Assembly (NCBI GenBank): GCA_028283765.1
Contig: JAPWJY010000008.1
Coordinates: 1,431,001-1,495,000 of the forward strand
DNA length: 64,000 nucleotides
Reading direction: 5' to 3'
Origin: Parvibaculaceae bacterium
GTDB lineage: Bacteria > Pseudomonadota > Alphaproteobacteria > Parvibaculales > Parvibaculaceae
Both the position numbers and the translations under genes were made by a program. The notes below the pieces were generated by a model, which was given only the letters and a program-made list of their open reading frames with translations, did no database searches and was not told the DNA's origin. Shown here one piece after another: positions 25,823 through 36,131 of this stretch; within the stretch, counting starts at the first letter, position 1, and every line of letters starts with the position of its first letter.

Positions 25823-25945
25823 GCTTTCACCTGTTCACAAAACCACAATAGCAAATTGATTATATTGCGAAAATGGCTCTTTTGGGGTTCCATGCGAACC
25901 AACCGCATGAGCACATGTAGGGACTGACGCACGGGAAATCAAACC

Positions 25946-27148
25946 TTGACCCTCGAACGCCCCATTTCCAATCCCTCCGCCACGGCCGTCTTCGCCACGC
26001 GGGCGGAAAGCAGCCGGGGCAGGCTTCATGCCGAACCCGAGGCGCGGACCCGCACCGTTTTCCAGCGCGACCGGGACCGGATCATCCATGCAGGCGCGTT
26101 CCGGCGACTCAAGTACAAGACGCAGGTCTTCGTTTATCACGAAGGCGACAATTACCGAACCCGGCTCTCCCATTCGCTGGAGGTGGCGCAGATCGCCCGC
26201 TCCGTCGCCCGGGTGTTCGGGCTCGACGAGGATCTGGCCGAGGCCCTGTCGCTCGCCCACGATCTGGGCCACACCCCCTTCGGCCATGCGGGCGAACAGG
26301 CGCTGGACGCCTGCATGGAAGATTTCGGCGGTTTCGACCACAACGCCCAGACCCTGCGCATCCTGACCAAGCTTGAAAGCCATTATCCCCGGTTTGACGG
26401 GTTGAACCTCACCTGGGAAACGCTGGAGGGCGTCGTCAAGCATAACGGCCCGCTGCTGCAACCCGGGGAGGGGAGTGAGAACCTGCCGCGCGCCATCGTC
26501 GAATATGCCCAGACGCAGGATCTGGAACTCCACAGCTATGCCGGTCCCGAGGCGCAGGTGGCGGCGCTTGCCGACGACATCGCCTACAACAATCACGATA
26601 TAGACGACGGGCTTCGCGCCGGGCTGTTCACGATCGAGGACATGTTCGCCGTGCCGATGGTGGGCGACGTGTTCCGCACGGTGCTCGACGAATATCCGGG
26701 CCTCGACACCACCCGGGTCATCCATGAATCCGTGCGCCGCCTGATCGGCCTCACCATCGACGATCTGATCGCGGAAACCTCGCGCCGGATCGCGGAACTC
26801 GATCCCCGCAGCGCCGATGAGGTCCGGGCGCTGGGGCGGCCGCTGGTCGGCTTCTCCCGGGAGATGGCCGAGAACGACGCGGCGCTGAAACGGTTCCTGT
26901 TCCAGCGCATGTACCGGCACTACCGGGTCAACCGCTCCATGAGCAAGGCCAGGCGCATGGTCCGCGATCTGTTCGGGCTGCTCCACGCCGAACCCAATCT
27001 GCTGCCGCCGGAATGGCAGCAGGGATGCGACGGCGAAGGCGGGATGAAAACCGCGCGCCGGGTCTGCGACTTCATCGCGGGCATGACGGACCGCTTCGCC
27101 ATGCAGGAACACCGCCGCCTGTTCGACCTGCACGACGACCGGTCCTGA
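25946..27148 (+). CDS. dgt: Deoxyguanosinetriphosphate triphosphohydrolase-like (dGTPase)
   Basis: A 400-residue HD-domain hydrolase that cleaves dNTPs to nucleoside and triphosphate. The HD motif is in [20 protein letters not shown] and [20 protein letters not shown]. Further marks are [29 protein letters not shown], and [20 protein letters not shown], where the second Asp completes the metal site. Length fits the short bacterial dGTPase-like type (no insert). It is convergent with the acyl-CoA ligase gene, with 6 nt between stops. Confidence 0.92.
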   Translation: MTLERPISNPSATAVFATRAESSRGRLHAEPEARTRTVFQRDRDRIIHAGAFRRLKYKTQVFVYHEGDNYRTRLSHSLEVAQIARSVARVFGLDEDLAEALSLAHDLGHTPFGHAGEQALDACMEDFGGFDHNAQTLRILTKLESHYPRFDGLNLTWETLEGVVKHNGPLLQPGEGSENLPRAIVEYAQTQDLELHSYAGPEAQVAALADDIAYNNHDIDDGLRAGLFTIEDMFAVPMVGDVFRTVLDEYPGLDTTRVIHESVRRLIGLTIDDLIAETSRRIAELDPRSADEVRALGRPLVGFSREMAENDAALKRFLFQRMYRHYRVNRSMSKARRMVRDLFGLLHAEPNLLPPEWQQGCDGEGGMKTARRVCDFIAGMTDRFAMQEHRRLFDLHDDRS

Positions 27149-27154
27149 CGGGAC

Positions 27155-28726
27155 TCAGCCTTTGGAAGGCGCCGCCGGCTCAATCTTTTTCTGAAGCGCG
27201 CGCCGCACAATCTTGCCGTTGGCCGTGCGCGGCAGGCTCTCCACGAAAACGATTTCGCGCGGCTGCTTGTAGGCGGCAAGCGTTTGTGCGGCATGATCGA
27301 GAATGTCCGTCTTGTCCGGCCTCGCGCCCTCGCGCGGCACGATGAAGGCGGCGATCACGCTCACATCCTCCCGGACATGAAGCTCGGTGACGGCAACCTC
27401 TGCGACGGCGGGGTGACTCGAGAGCGCCGCCTCGACCTCGGCGGGCGAGACGCGATAGCCCATGGCGTTCATCACATCGTCGGCGCGGCCGTGATACCAG
27501 AGATAGCCGTCGGCATCGAGTTCAGCCAGATCGCCGCCGATGAACCAGTCGCCGCGATAGACCTGCGCGTCCTCGCCGGGCCGGTTCCAGTAGCCGAGCA
27601 TCAGTCCGGGATCTGAACGATGGATGGCGAGAAGGCCGGTTTCGCCCTGCGGCAGCGGCTCTGTACCGTCATTGAGCGGCAGCACGGCGATGGAGCGGCC
27701 CGGCTGTGGCCTGCCCGGACTGCCGGGACGGATCTCCATGCCGGGGCCTGTCGAGACATAGGTCGAGCATTCACTCATGCCCAGCGCCTCGTACAGGTTC
27801 TTGCCCGTCGCCGCGCGCCAGTGGTCGAGCAGGGCGGGGGAGAGCGCCTCGCCAGCCGTGAGCCCATGGCGCAGCTTCGTCAGGTCATGATTTCCGAGAT
27901 CGCAATATTTGAGGATCTGGCGATAGAGCGTCGGCACGGCGGCGAACAGCGTCGCGCCTGTCCGTTCCAGCAGGCGCGGCCAGACCTCGATATTCTTTTC
28001 CCCGGTGTAAAGCACGGTGGTCGCGCCATTGGCCCATGGGTCGGTCAGGCCCACGCCCAGCGTATAGGTCCAGTTGAAGGCCCCGGCATGCAGGATCACA
28101 TCGTCCACGCCGATGCCGTACCAGCCCTGATACATGGGCCTGCGCCCCCAGGCGCTGCGCTGGGCATGGAGCACGCCCTTGGGCCGCCCGCTGGTGCCGG
28201 AGGTGTAGACCAGAAAAGCGGGATCGTCGCAGACCGTCTCGGCATGATCGGGCAGGGGCGGATGCGCCTTGAGCCGGGCGACATCGTCGGGCGTGAACAC
28301 CCGCGCATGTCCGGCATCGATCTCAAGCCCGCCCGCCACGGCAACCGCCGCCGCGCCTGAATCGGCGAGCAGAAAATCCGCTTCCGATTCCGTCAGTTGC
28401 GAGGAAGCGGGGAGCGCGACGATGCCCGCCGCGATCGCCCCGAAAAAGAGCAGCGCATAATCGCTGGTGTTGGGCATCCTCAGCATCAGCCGGTCGCCGG
28501 GCCTGAGACCCTCCGCCAGCAGGCCCGCCGCCACTCGCCGGACGGCATCGTCGAGCGCGCCATAGGTCCAGCGCTCGGCGGCCTCTATAGGCGCGTCTGC
28601 GTCGGTGACGACGATGAGCGCAGTCTTCTCCGGCGTGGCTTTCGCCGCTGCGCCGAGACAATAGCGCGCCATGTTGAAACGGGCCGGGGGCAGCGCCCCC
28701 CGGTAGGCATAAGGGCTGTCGGTCAT
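27155..28726 (-). CDS. Acyl-CoA synthetase / benzoate-CoA ligase-like AMP-forming enzyme
   Basis: A 523-residue adenylate-forming enzyme. Motifs: the P-loop-like YTSGTSGRPKGVLHAQRS near residue 175, the aromatic-box GMSECSTYVSTGPG, DGYLWYHGRADDVMNAMGYR (the hinge), and LPRTANGKIVRRAL with the catalytic Lys at the C-terminus. The starting region (PPARFNMARYCLGAAAKATP) matches the benzoate/2-aminobenzoate-CoA ligase subfamily, so an aromatic or medium-chain acid is a reasonable substrate. The ORF extends 18 codons upstream, but ATG 28726 begins the homologous region. It is divergent from the racemase gene across 146 nt. Confidence 0.85.
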   Translation of the reverse strand: MTDSPYAYRGALPPARFNMARYCLGAAAKATPEKTALIVVTDADAPIEAAERWTYGALDDAVRRVAAGLLAEGLRPGDRLMLRMPNTSDYALLFFGAIAAGIVALPASSQLTESEADFLLADSGAAAVAVAGGLEIDAGHARVFTPDDVARLKAHPPLPDHAETVCDDPAFLVYTSGTSGRPKGVLHAQRSAWGRRPMYQGWYGIGVDDVILHAGAFNWTYTLGVGLTDPWANGATTVLYTGEKNIEVWPRLLERTGATLFAAVPTLYRQILKYCDLGNHDLTKLRHGLTAGEALSPALLDHWRAATGKNLYEALGMSECSTYVSTGPGMEIRPGSPGRPQPGRSIAVLPLNDGTEPLPQGETGLLAIHRSDPGLMLGYWNRPGEDAQVYRGDWFIGGDLAELDADGYLWYHGRADDVMNAMGYRVSPAEVEAALSSHPAVAEVAVTELHVREDVSVIAAFIVPREGARPDKTDILDHAAQTLAAYKQPREIVFVESLPRTANGKIVRRALQKKIEPAAPSKG

Positions 28727-28872
28727 GGCCCGTGTATAGAATCCGCCGGCTCGTCTGCCTAGGGTCTGATGGCTCCCCAAGCCTCCCCTGCGTCAAATCC
28801 GGTGCGGTTTACGGGCGCTCGCCGGGCCGCTAATACTGCCTGCAAACAAACAATCATCGGGGAGTGGTGAAC

Positions 28873-30003
28873 ATGGGTAGTGGTCCTCTTTCGGGCGTCA
28901 GGGTCATCGAATTCGCCGGCATCGGGCCGGGGCCGTTCTGCGGCATGCTGCTCGCCGACATGGGCGCGGAAGTCGTCCGCATCGACCGCAAGGGCAGCCG
29001 GGGCGGCTCGAAGTATGAGATATCGAGCCGCGGCAAGCGCTCGATCGCGCTCGACCTGAAAAAGCCCGAAGCGGTGGAAACCTGCCTCAAGCTGATCGAG
29101 AGCGCCGACATTCTGCAGGAAGGCTTCCGCCCCGGCGTGATGGAGCGCCTCGGCCTTGGGCCCGACGTGGCGCTCGCGCGCAACCCGAAGCTCGTCTATG
29201 GCCGCATGACCGGCTGGGGCCAGACCGGCCCGCTGGCGCTCGCCGCCGGGCACGACATCAATTACATCTCGCTCACCGGCGCACTCCACGCCATCGGCCG
29301 TCCGGGCGAACGGCCCGTGCCGCCGCTCAATCTGGTCGGCGATTTCGGCGGCGGCGCGCTCTATCTCGCCATGGGCATGCTGGCCGCGCTCCATTCGGCC
29401 AGGACCACCGGCAAGGGCCAGGTCGTCGATGCGGCGATGACCGATGGCGCGACCTCTCTGATGGCGATGTTCTACGGCTTCACCGCGTCCGGCATGTGGG
29501 AAGAGCCCCATGGCACCAACATGCTTGATGGCGGCGCGCACTTCTATGACACCTATGAAACGAAGGACGGCAAGTGGATTTCGCTCGGCTCCATCGAGCC
29601 GCAGTTCTACGCCATCCTGCGCGACAAGGCGGGACTGACGGACGCCGATTTCGACGCCCAGATGGACCGCTCGAAATGGCCCGCGCTCAAGGAGAAGATC
29701 GCCGCCGTCATGAAGACGAAAACCCGTGACGAGTGGGACGCGATCATGCAGGGCACCGACATCTGCTACGCGCCGGTGCTTTCCATCAAGGAAGCGATCG
29801 GCCACCCGCACAACAAGGCGCGCGAAACGATCGTGGAAATCGACGGCGTGGCCCAGCCCAATATCGCGCCGCGCTTCTTTGGCACGCCCTCGAAGATTCA
29901 GGGTCCTGCGCCCACCGTCGGCGCTGACAATGAGACCGCCTTGTCCGACTGGGGCTTTTCCGGCGCGGAGATCGACGCGCTCAAAAAAGCTGAAGCCATC
30001 TAG
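28873..30003 (+). CDS. Alpha-methylacyl-CoA racemase (family III CoA-transferase fold)
   Basis: A 376-residue CaiB/BaiF-fold enzyme. The start [20 protein letters not shown], then [16 protein letters not shown], is typical of alpha-methylacyl-CoA racemase (AMACR/Mcr). The expected catalytic His is in [20 protein letters not shown] and the catalytic Asp in [20 protein letters not shown]. It would epimerise 2-methyl branched acyl-CoAs, for branched lipid or isoprenoid breakdown. Two GTG codons precede the ATG; ATG 28873 has GGGAG in place. A clean hairpin follows the stop. The divergent acyl-CoA ligase suggests a common acid-activation role. Confidence 0.87.
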   Translation: MGSGPLSGVRVIEFAGIGPGPFCGMLLADMGAEVVRIDRKGSRGGSKYEISSRGKRSIALDLKKPEAVETCLKLIESADILQEGFRPGVMERLGLGPDVALARNPKLVYGRMTGWGQTGPLALAAGHDINYISLTGALHAIGRPGERPVPPLNLVGDFGGGALYLAMGMLAALHSARTTGKGQVVDAAMTDGATSLMAMFYGFTASGMWEEPHGTNMLDGGAHFYDTYETKDGKWISLGSIEPQFYAILRDKAGLTDADFDAQMDRSKWPALKEKIAAVMKTKTRDEWDAIMQGTDICYAPVLSIKEAIGHPHNKARETIVEIDGVAQPNIAPRFFGTPSKIQGPAPTVGADNETALSDWGFSGAEIDALKKAEAI

Positions 30004-30011
30004 ACCGATTT

Positions 30012-30040
30012 CCGGCAGGCTCATGGGGCCTGCCGGTTTC
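30012..30040 (+). terminator. Hairpin terminator after racemase gene
   Basis: CCGGCAGGC (30012-30020) pairs perfectly with GCCTGCCGG (30028-30036), with loop TCATGGG and a short TTTC after it. It lies 8 nt after the racemase stop, before the histidine phosphatase gene. Confidence 0.65.
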
Positions 30041-30078
30041 ATATGTTCCGGGTTCCTGTCCTATTGTGAGTTCAGTCC

Positions 30079-30828
30079 ATGTCCGCACTTCCCGGCACCA
30101 CCGGCCGCCGCCGCATCTACCTCATGCGCCACGGTCATGTGGATTATTTCGGCCGCGAGATCCAGGCGGCGGGCGGCGACAGCAAGGTCGTGCCGCTGAC
30201 CCCGCTGGGCGAGGAACAGGCAAGGGCGGGGGGGCTCGCGCTCTCCCATGTCAGTTTCGACCGGGCGGCCTCCTCAGGCTATCCCCGCACCCGCGCCACG
30301 GCGGAACTGGTGCTGGCCGGGCAGGGCGACGGGCAAAAGGTGCCTGAACTTGAAACGATCCCCGCACTTGTCGAGGTTCATGGCGGCTCCATCACCGGCG
30401 CGCGGAGCCGGGCCGAACTCGCCGCCAAAATGGCCTATTCGTTCGATATGGCGTCAGAGCCCGGCGCGCGGATGCTCGAAGGGGGCGAGGTCTTCGCCGA
30501 GGCGGAGGCGAGGGCGGTCGGGGCCATCACGGGGCTTCTGGCCGAACCCGGCTGGCACACCATGCTGGTGGTGGCCCATGAGGGCATCAACCGGCTGATC
30601 CTCGGCTGGGCCACCGGCAACGGGCTCAGGGCCTGTCAGGCGTTCGAGCAGGACCCGGCCTGCATCAATGTGATCGATTTCGACATGGTGCCCCGGGCGG
30701 ATGGCGGTCCCGGCACGGAAATTCAGCGCAAGATCATCAAATCCGTCAATGTGACGCCCTATAATTACGTCAAGCACGGCATGAATTTGACCAGTCTTGA
30801 ATCGATATTCGGTCTCGACAAGGTTTAA
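30079..30828 (+). CDS. Histidine phosphatase family protein (phosphoglycerate mutase-like)
   Basis: A 249-residue member of the branch 1 histidine phosphatase superfamily. The phosphorylated His is in YLMRHGHVDYFGRE (RHG). The partner Arg is in SGYPRTRATAELVL, and the second His is in LLVVAHEGINRLILGWATGN. Substrates in this family range from phosphoglycerate and sugar phosphates to peptides, so the function is open. It lies alone between the racemase terminator and the DAHP synthase. Confidence 0.85.
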   Translation: MSALPGTTGRRRIYLMRHGHVDYFGREIQAAGGDSKVVPLTPLGEEQARAGGLALSHVSFDRAASSGYPRTRATAELVLAGQGDGQKVPELETIPALVEVHGGSITGARSRAELAAKMAYSFDMASEPGARMLEGGEVFAEAEARAVGAITGLLAEPGWHTMLVVAHEGINRLILGWATGNGLRACQAFEQDPACINVIDFDMVPRADGGPGTEIQRKIIKSVNVTPYNYVKHGMNLTSLESIFGLDKV

Positions 30829-30968
30829 AGACGCTCTTTGCGTTCGCCGGTGGAAGGCTTATATAGCCGGTCAGACAGCGGGTTGCGCGCGGGAACCTTC
30901 AACCGAAGGTCCGGCGGCAGCCCCGCTTTCTTTGCGCCAAGGCATGAATACTCTTAAGGACAAGGACC

Positions 30969-32387
30969 ATGACGGAGATCAGGACAAAAGGTGCGGCAAC
31001 GGCGGCATGGGCCCCGGACAGCTGGCGGGCGAAGCCTGCAAAGCACCTCCCTGTCTATCCCGACGGCGAGGCGCTGCTGGCCGTGGAGCAACGGCTGCGC
31101 TCCTACCCGCCGCTGGTCTTTGCAGGCGAGGCCCGCAATCTCAAGGCGGCGCTGGGAGAGGTCGCGGAAGGCCGTGCTTTCCTGCTCCAGGGCGGTGACT
31201 GCGCGGAGAGCTTCGCCGAATTCTCGGCCGACAATATCCGCGACACGTTCCGCGTGATCCTCCAGATGGCGGTCGTCCTCACCTTTGCGGCGGCCCTGCC
31301 GGTGGTGAAGGTTGGCCGGATTGCGGGCCAGTTCGCCAAGCCCCGCTCCTCGCCTGAGGAAACCATCGGCAATGTGACGCTGCCGAGCTATCTGGGCGAC
31401 AATATCAACGGCATCGAGTTCGATGAATCCGTGCGCGTGCCCGATCCCGAGCGACTGCTGCGCGCCTACAGCCAGTCGGCCTCGACCCTGAACCTGATCC
31501 GGGCGTTCGCGCAGGGCGGCTATGCCGACCTTGATTTCGTGCACCGCTGGAACCTCGGTTTCGTGTCCGACAGCCCGGAAGGCGCGCGCTACGAAGAATT
31601 CGCCAACCGGATCAGCGAGGCGCTCGACTTCATGCGCGCCTGCGGCATCGAGCCCAAATCGACGCCGCAACTGCATACGACCGAGTTCTACACCAGCCAC
31701 GAAGCCCTGCTGCTCGGTTTCGAGCAGGCAATGACCCGCGTGGATTCGACCACCGGCGACTGGTACGACACCTCGGCCCACATGCTCTGGATCGGCGACC
31801 GGACCCGGCAGGCCGACCATGGCCATGTCGAGTTCCTGCGCGGCGTCAAGAACCCGCTCGGTCTGAAGTGCGGCCCCTCGCTGGAGCCGGACGATCTGTT
31901 GCGCCTGACGGATATACTGAACCCGAAGAACGAGCCGGGCCGGCTCACGCTGATCGGCCGGTTCGGGGCGGGCAATGTCGAAAAGCATCTGCCGCAGCTC
32001 ATCCGCGCCATCGAGCGGGAAGGCAAGAAGGTCGTGTGGTCCTGCGATCCCATGCATGGCAACACGATCAAAAGCTCGACCGGCTACAAGACCCGCCCGG
32101 TGGACCGCGTCCTCGCGGAGGTGCAAAGCTTCCTTGCCGTCCATCGCGCGGAGGGCACCCATGCGGGTGGCGTCCATTTCGAGATGACCGGCCAGAACGT
32201 CACGGAGTGCACCGGCGGCGCGCAGGCGATCACGGATCAGGAACTGGGTGACCGTTACCACACCCATTGCGACCCGCGCCTCAACGCCAGCCAGTCGCTG
32301 GAACTGTCGTTCCTGATCGCGGAAGGCCTGAAACGCGAGCGGATGGAAAAGGCCCGCCCGCTGCCGGCGCTCGCCAGCGGTTTCTGA
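30969..32387 (+). CDS. 3-deoxy-7-phosphoheptulonate synthase, class II
   Basis: A 472-residue plant/Mycobacterium-type (AroA-II) DAHP synthase, the first enzyme of the shikimate pathway. Marks are [19 protein letters not shown], the metal-binding Cys in [46 protein letters not shown], and near the end [19 protein letters not shown]. All are distinctive for the class II type and unlike E. coli AroF/G/H. The start has TAAGGACAAGGACC before it. A strong intrinsic terminator follows, so it is a single-gene transcript. Confidence 0.95.
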   Translation: MTEIRTKGAATAAWAPDSWRAKPAKHLPVYPDGEALLAVEQRLRSYPPLVFAGEARNLKAALGEVAEGRAFLLQGGDCAESFAEFSADNIRDTFRVILQMAVVLTFAAALPVVKVGRIAGQFAKPRSSPEETIGNVTLPSYLGDNINGIEFDESVRVPDPERLLRAYSQSASTLNLIRAFAQGGYADLDFVHRWNLGFVSDSPEGARYEEFANRISEALDFMRACGIEPKSTPQLHTTEFYTSHEALLLGFEQAMTRVDSTTGDWYDTSAHMLWIGDRTRQADHGHVEFLRGVKNPLGLKCGPSLEPDDLLRLTDILNPKNEPGRLTLIGRFGAGNVEKHLPQLIRAIEREGKKVVWSCDPMHGNTIKSSTGYKTRPVDRVLAEVQSFLAVHRAEGTHAGGVHFEMTGQNVTECTGGAQAITDQELGDRYHTHCDPRLNASQSLELSFLIAEGLKRERMEKARPLPALASGF

Positions 32388-32409
32388 TTATCAGAAACAA
32401 ACATCTGGA

Positions 32410-32444
32410 GGCCCTGTTCAGCCATGAACAGGGCCTTTTGTTTT
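32410..32444 (+). terminator. Strong intrinsic terminator after DAHP synthase
   Basis: GGCCCTGTTCA (32410-32420) and TGAACAGGGCC (32425-32435) are perfect 11-bp arms with loop GCCA, followed directly by TTTTGTTTT (32436-32444). It is a textbook rho-independent terminator. Confidence 0.92.
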
Positions 32445-32749
32445 ATCGGTTTATACGATTTATTTAAGTTTTACCTTTATTATTCCCGGCTTTCCAGACC
32501 ATCCGTTTGACCTGATTGCCTGCGGGCCCACAAGATGAGTTATCCCCACCCGCGCCGAATCCTGTAAGTTCGGAAGGTTATTCAGGCGTTCTGTCCGTGC
32601 GCCCGTTCCCGGTTTTCAGTTTGGTATGATCGATTGTCATCATAAAAAGGTAACCCTGTCGGCATCAGGCATCCGAATCAGGCCTCACATTATCAATGAA
32701 TCCAGACGAAAATGATGCGTAAAATCTAAGGGCAGAGATTAGAATTTAT
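32445..32749. other. Upstream region of the WbpM-like gene
   Basis: About 305 nt without a gene, AT-rich close to the terminator and again close to the next start. It must hold the promoter of the sugar-nucleotide gene at 32750. No inverted repeat or recognisable regulator site stood out. Confidence 0.5.
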
Positions 32750-34669
32750 ATGCAATTTATTGATAAATATAGGAATTACCTGATATTCGCGGCTGATCTT
32801 CTGATCGCGGCGATATCTTTTCCCTTGTCGATCATGCTGCGGCTCGGGTCGCAGAATCTGCCGATCCTGACCGACCCCATCATTTTCTGGACAGGCGTGT
32901 TCACCGCGATCTCATTCGCCGTGTTGTTGCGTGCACGCCTTTCGCGGATCGCCTGGCGTTACGTCTCGACGGACGACGCAATGCTGATCGTGCGCACCAG
33001 CCTCGTGATCAATCTGGGCTTCCTGCTTTTGATGTTTCTGTGGACGCGGCTCGACGGCCTGCCGCGCTCGGCCCCGATCATCAATATCTTCGTGCTGACT
33101 GCGCTGCTCATCACGCCGCGGCTCGCGTTCCGGATGCTGCATGAGCGCCGGATCGGCCTTACCGCCCACCACGCCCTGTCGATCCCCGTGCTGCTTATCG
33201 GTGGCACCGACGAGGCGGACGCCTTCATCCGTGCGGCGGCCCGCTCCGACGAGATCGAGTACCGGGTCATCGGCATCGTCGATACTGGGGAAAGGCCCGT
33301 GGGCAACCGCATCCGTGGCGTGCCGGTCATCGGGCGCCTGTCCGATATTCGCGACCTCCTGACCCGGCTGCGCGGCAAGCACCAGCGGCCCGCCAAAATC
33401 ATCATCGCCGACCCCAGGCTGCGCGGTGAACCGGTGAACGAATTGCTGGAACTGGCCGACGAGTTCGGCATCGGCCTGCACCGCCTGCCTGAAATCGCCC
33501 AGTTGCAGGACGCGACCGAAGCCCGCGACGTCCAGATCCGTCCCGTCAAGGTGGAGGATCTGCTGAGCCGCGCCCAGGCAGCGCTCGATCGTGACGCCAT
33601 GACGGCGCTGGTGCAGGACAAACGGGTGCTGGTGACAGGCGCGGGGGGGAGCATCGGCGCTGAACTGGTGCGGCAGGTGGCGGCGCTTGGTCCCGCCGAG
33701 ATCACGCTGCTCGATAATTCGGAATATAATCTCTATGAAATTGACCGCCAGATGGCGGAAAGCTGGCCACGCCTGCCGCGCCGGGCCCTGATCGCCAATG
33801 TGCGCGACGCCGACCATCTCGACCGCATCTTCAGCGCGACCAGGCCCCAGCTCGTGTTTCACGCCGCCGCGCTGAAACATGTACCCCTGCTCGAAAGCCA
33901 GGCGTCCCAGGCGGTGCTGACCAACGTGCTGGGCACCCGCAATCTCGCCGACACCTGCACGCGTCACGGCGTGGAAACCATGGTGATGATCTCGTCCGAC
34001 AAGGCGGCGTCGCCCGCCAACGTGATGGGCGCATCCAAGCGCATCGCCGAGGCCTATTGCCAGACGCTGGACATAGAGGAGCGCAAACGCAATCAGGGCA
34101 CGCGCTTCATCACCGTGCGTTTCGGCAATGTGCTGGGGTCCGCGGGTTCGGTCATTCCGCTGTTCCAGAAGCAACTGGAGGCGGGCGGCCCGCTGACCGT
34201 GACCCATCCCGCCATGACCCGCTATTTCATGACCATTCGCGAGGCGGTCGAACTCGTGCTCGAAGCCGCCACCTTGCAGGAAAAGGCCATGGAGTCGGGC
34301 GGCAGCATCGTCGTGCTGGATATGGGCAAGCCCGTCAGCATCGAGAAGATGGCGCGCCAGTTGATCCGTATGGCGGGCCTGCGCCCGGGCAAGGACATAG
34401 AGATCGTCTATACCGGGCTCCGGCCCGGGGAAAAGCTGGAGGAAAGACTGTTTCAGGAAGATGAGCAGCTTATCCGCACCAGCTATAACGAACTGATGAT
34501 CGCCCGGCCGCGCGTGGCCGAACGCGCTTTCGTGGTCCGCATTGTTAACGACATGATCGATCAGGCCGGCCGCTATGATGACCGGCGCGTGGTCGAACTC
34601 ATGGCGCTGATCGTCGGCGACTTCGCGGGACGGGCGGAGCGGCATGGGGCCAGCATGCCGTCAGCCTGA
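32750..34669 (+). CDS. Membrane nucleoside-diphosphate-sugar 4,6-dehydratase (WbpM/FlaA1/CapD-like)
   Basis: A 639-residue protein. Residues 1-125 carry four hydrophobic segments (for example LIFAADLLIAAISFPLSIML). An intermediate CoA-binding-like domain lies at about residues 145-275. The C-terminal SDR domain begins VLVTGAGGSIGAELVRQVAA (GxxGxxG) near residue 295, and the active site is SDKAASPANVMGASKRIAEA (M-x3-K instead of Tyr). This is the layout of UDP-GlcNAc 4,6-dehydratases that make bacillosamine-type or FucNAc precursors. It lies 115 nt upstream of glmU, which makes the likely substrate UDP-GlcNAc. Confidence 0.9.
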   Translation: MQFIDKYRNYLIFAADLLIAAISFPLSIMLRLGSQNLPILTDPIIFWTGVFTAISFAVLLRARLSRIAWRYVSTDDAMLIVRTSLVINLGFLLLMFLWTRLDGLPRSAPIINIFVLTALLITPRLAFRMLHERRIGLTAHHALSIPVLLIGGTDEADAFIRAAARSDEIEYRVIGIVDTGERPVGNRIRGVPVIGRLSDIRDLLTRLRGKHQRPAKIIIADPRLRGEPVNELLELADEFGIGLHRLPEIAQLQDATEARDVQIRPVKVEDLLSRAQAALDRDAMTALVQDKRVLVTGAGGSIGAELVRQVAALGPAEITLLDNSEYNLYEIDRQMAESWPRLPRRALIANVRDADHLDRIFSATRPQLVFHAAALKHVPLLESQASQAVLTNVLGTRNLADTCTRHGVETMVMISSDKAASPANVMGASKRIAEAYCQTLDIEERKRNQGTRFITVRFGNVLGSAGSVIPLFQKQLEAGGPLTVTHPAMTRYFMTIREAVELVLEAATLQEKAMESGGSIVVLDMGKPVSIEKMARQLIRMAGLRPGKDIEIVYTGLRPGEKLEERLFQEDEQLIRTSYNELMIARPRVAERAFVVRIVNDMIDQAGRYDDRRVVELMALIVGDFAGRAERHGASMPSA

Positions 34670-34784
34670 GGCAGGACCTGAGACAGAGCCTGTAATATCC
34701 TGAAAATATTGTTTATTTTTCTTCAGAATGTACGTCGAGCATTCTGCCGTGCGTGACTCTCCAGACAGGCTGACCGATCCGATC

Positions 34785-36128
34785 ATGACTGAAATCACCG
34801 CTATCGTGCTTGCCGCGGGCAAAGGCTCGCGGATGAAATCCGCCAAACCCAAGGTGCTGCACGAGATCGCCCATCTGGCGATGCTGGGCCATGTGCTCGA
34901 TGTGGCGGGCAAGCTCGGCGCGCACCGCACGGTGCTGGTGGCGGCGCCCGCCATGACCGGGGTGGAAGCCTATGCCAGGACGCGCGCCCATAACCTCGAT
35001 GTCGCCATCCAGACGCAACCGCTCGGCACTGCCGATGCGGTGAAGGCCGCGCTGCCGTTCGTGCCGGGCAAGGGCGTCGTGCTGATCCTGTTCGGCGACA
35101 CGCCGCTGCTGCGCGAAGAAACCCTGCAAGCGCTCGTGCGGACCTGTGCAGAGGAAGCCGACATTGCCGTTCTCGGTTTTGAAGCCGCCGATCCCACCGG
35201 CTATGGCCGCCTTGTCCTCGACTGGGAAGAGCGCCTGACCCATATCGTCGAGCACAAGGACGCACGCGAGGATGAACGCGGGATCCGGCTCTGCAACGGC
35301 GGGGCCATGGCGGTGAAGGCTGAGCATCTCGCCGCCCTGATCGGCGAAGTCGGTAATGACAATGCCGCAGGCGAATTCTATCTGCCCGACATTGTCGCCA
35401 TCGCCCACAAGCACGATCTGAAGGCGCTGGTGGTGCGCGGACTCGAGGAGGAGGTGCTTGGCGTCAATTCCCGGATCGATCTGGCCGAGGCCGAGGCCGT
35501 TTTCCAGCGGCGCGCGCGCAATAAGGCGATGGAGGAGGGGGTGACCCTGCTCGATCCGCAAAGCGTCTATTTCGCGACCGACACAAGGCTCGGCCGGGAT
35601 GTGGTGATCGGCCAGAACGTGGTTTTCGGCCCCGGCGTCACCATCGCCGACAATGTCACCATCCGGCCCTTCAGCCATATCGAGGGCGCGAGCGTCGCGG
35701 CGGGCGCAATCGTGGGGCCATTCGCGCGCCTGCGTCCGGGGGCCGAGATCGGCGCGGACGCCCATATCGGCAATTTCGTCGAGATCAAGAAGGCCGTGGT
35801 CGAGACCGGGGCCAAGATCAACCATCTGAGCTATATCGGCGATGCACGGGTGGGGGCTGGAGCCAATATCGGCGCAGGCACCATCACCTGCAATTATGAC
35901 GGCTTCAACAAGCATCTGACCGACATCGGCGCGGGCGCCTTCATCGGCTCCAACAGCGCGCTGGTGGCGCCGGTGAAGATCGGCGACGGCGCCTATATCG
36001 GCTCCGGCAGCGTCATCACCCGTGACGTGACGCCCGACGCGCTGGCGGTCGCCCGGGGAAAACAGATCGAGCGGGCAGGCTGGGCCAGCGCCTTCCGGGC
36101 GAAGAATGAGAAGAAGGGTGGAGAGTAG
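34785..36128 (+). CDS. glmU: Bifunctional UDP-GlcNAc pyrophosphorylase / GlcN-1-P acetyltransferase
   Basis: A 447-residue GlmU. The N-terminal uridyltransferase has LAAGKGSRMKSAKPKVLHEI and the metal/UTP region GDTPLLREETLQAL. The C-terminal acetyltransferase is a left-handed beta helix of hexapeptide repeats (IGQNVVFGPGVTIADNVTI and onward). The conserved GAGTITCNYDGFNKHLTDIG sits near the end. It makes UDP-GlcNAc for peptidoglycan and lipid A. The frame is open from 34728, but the family starts at about TEITAIVLAAG, so ATG 34785 is used. The glmS start follows the stop after 3 nt. Confidence 0.94.
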   Translation: MTEITAIVLAAGKGSRMKSAKPKVLHEIAHLAMLGHVLDVAGKLGAHRTVLVAAPAMTGVEAYARTRAHNLDVAIQTQPLGTADAVKAALPFVPGKGVVLILFGDTPLLREETLQALVRTCAEEADIAVLGFEAADPTGYGRLVLDWEERLTHIVEHKDAREDERGIRLCNGGAMAVKAEHLAALIGEVGNDNAAGEFYLPDIVAIAHKHDLKALVVRGLEEEVLGVNSRIDLAEAEAVFQRRARNKAMEEGVTLLDPQSVYFATDTRLGRDVVIGQNVVFGPGVTIADNVTIRPFSHIEGASVAAGAIVGPFARLRPGAEIGADAHIGNFVEIKKAVVETGAKINHLSYIGDARVGAGANIGAGTITCNYDGFNKHLTDIGAGAFIGSNSALVAPVKIGDGAYIGSGSVITRDVTPDALAVARGKQIERAGWASAFRAKNEKKGGE

Positions 36129-36131
36129 GGC

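Noticed and set aside
25835-27133. 432-codon antisense frame opposite dgt
   Set aside because: Shadow of dgt, with no motif and an opposite well-supported gene.
30954-32267. 437-codon antisense frame opposite the DAHP synthase
   Set aside because: Shadow of the class II DAHP synthase with no independent coding signal.
32912-34645. 577-codon open frame antisense to the WbpM-like gene
   Set aside because: His/Gly/Arg-rich shadow of a gene with intact dehydratase motifs.
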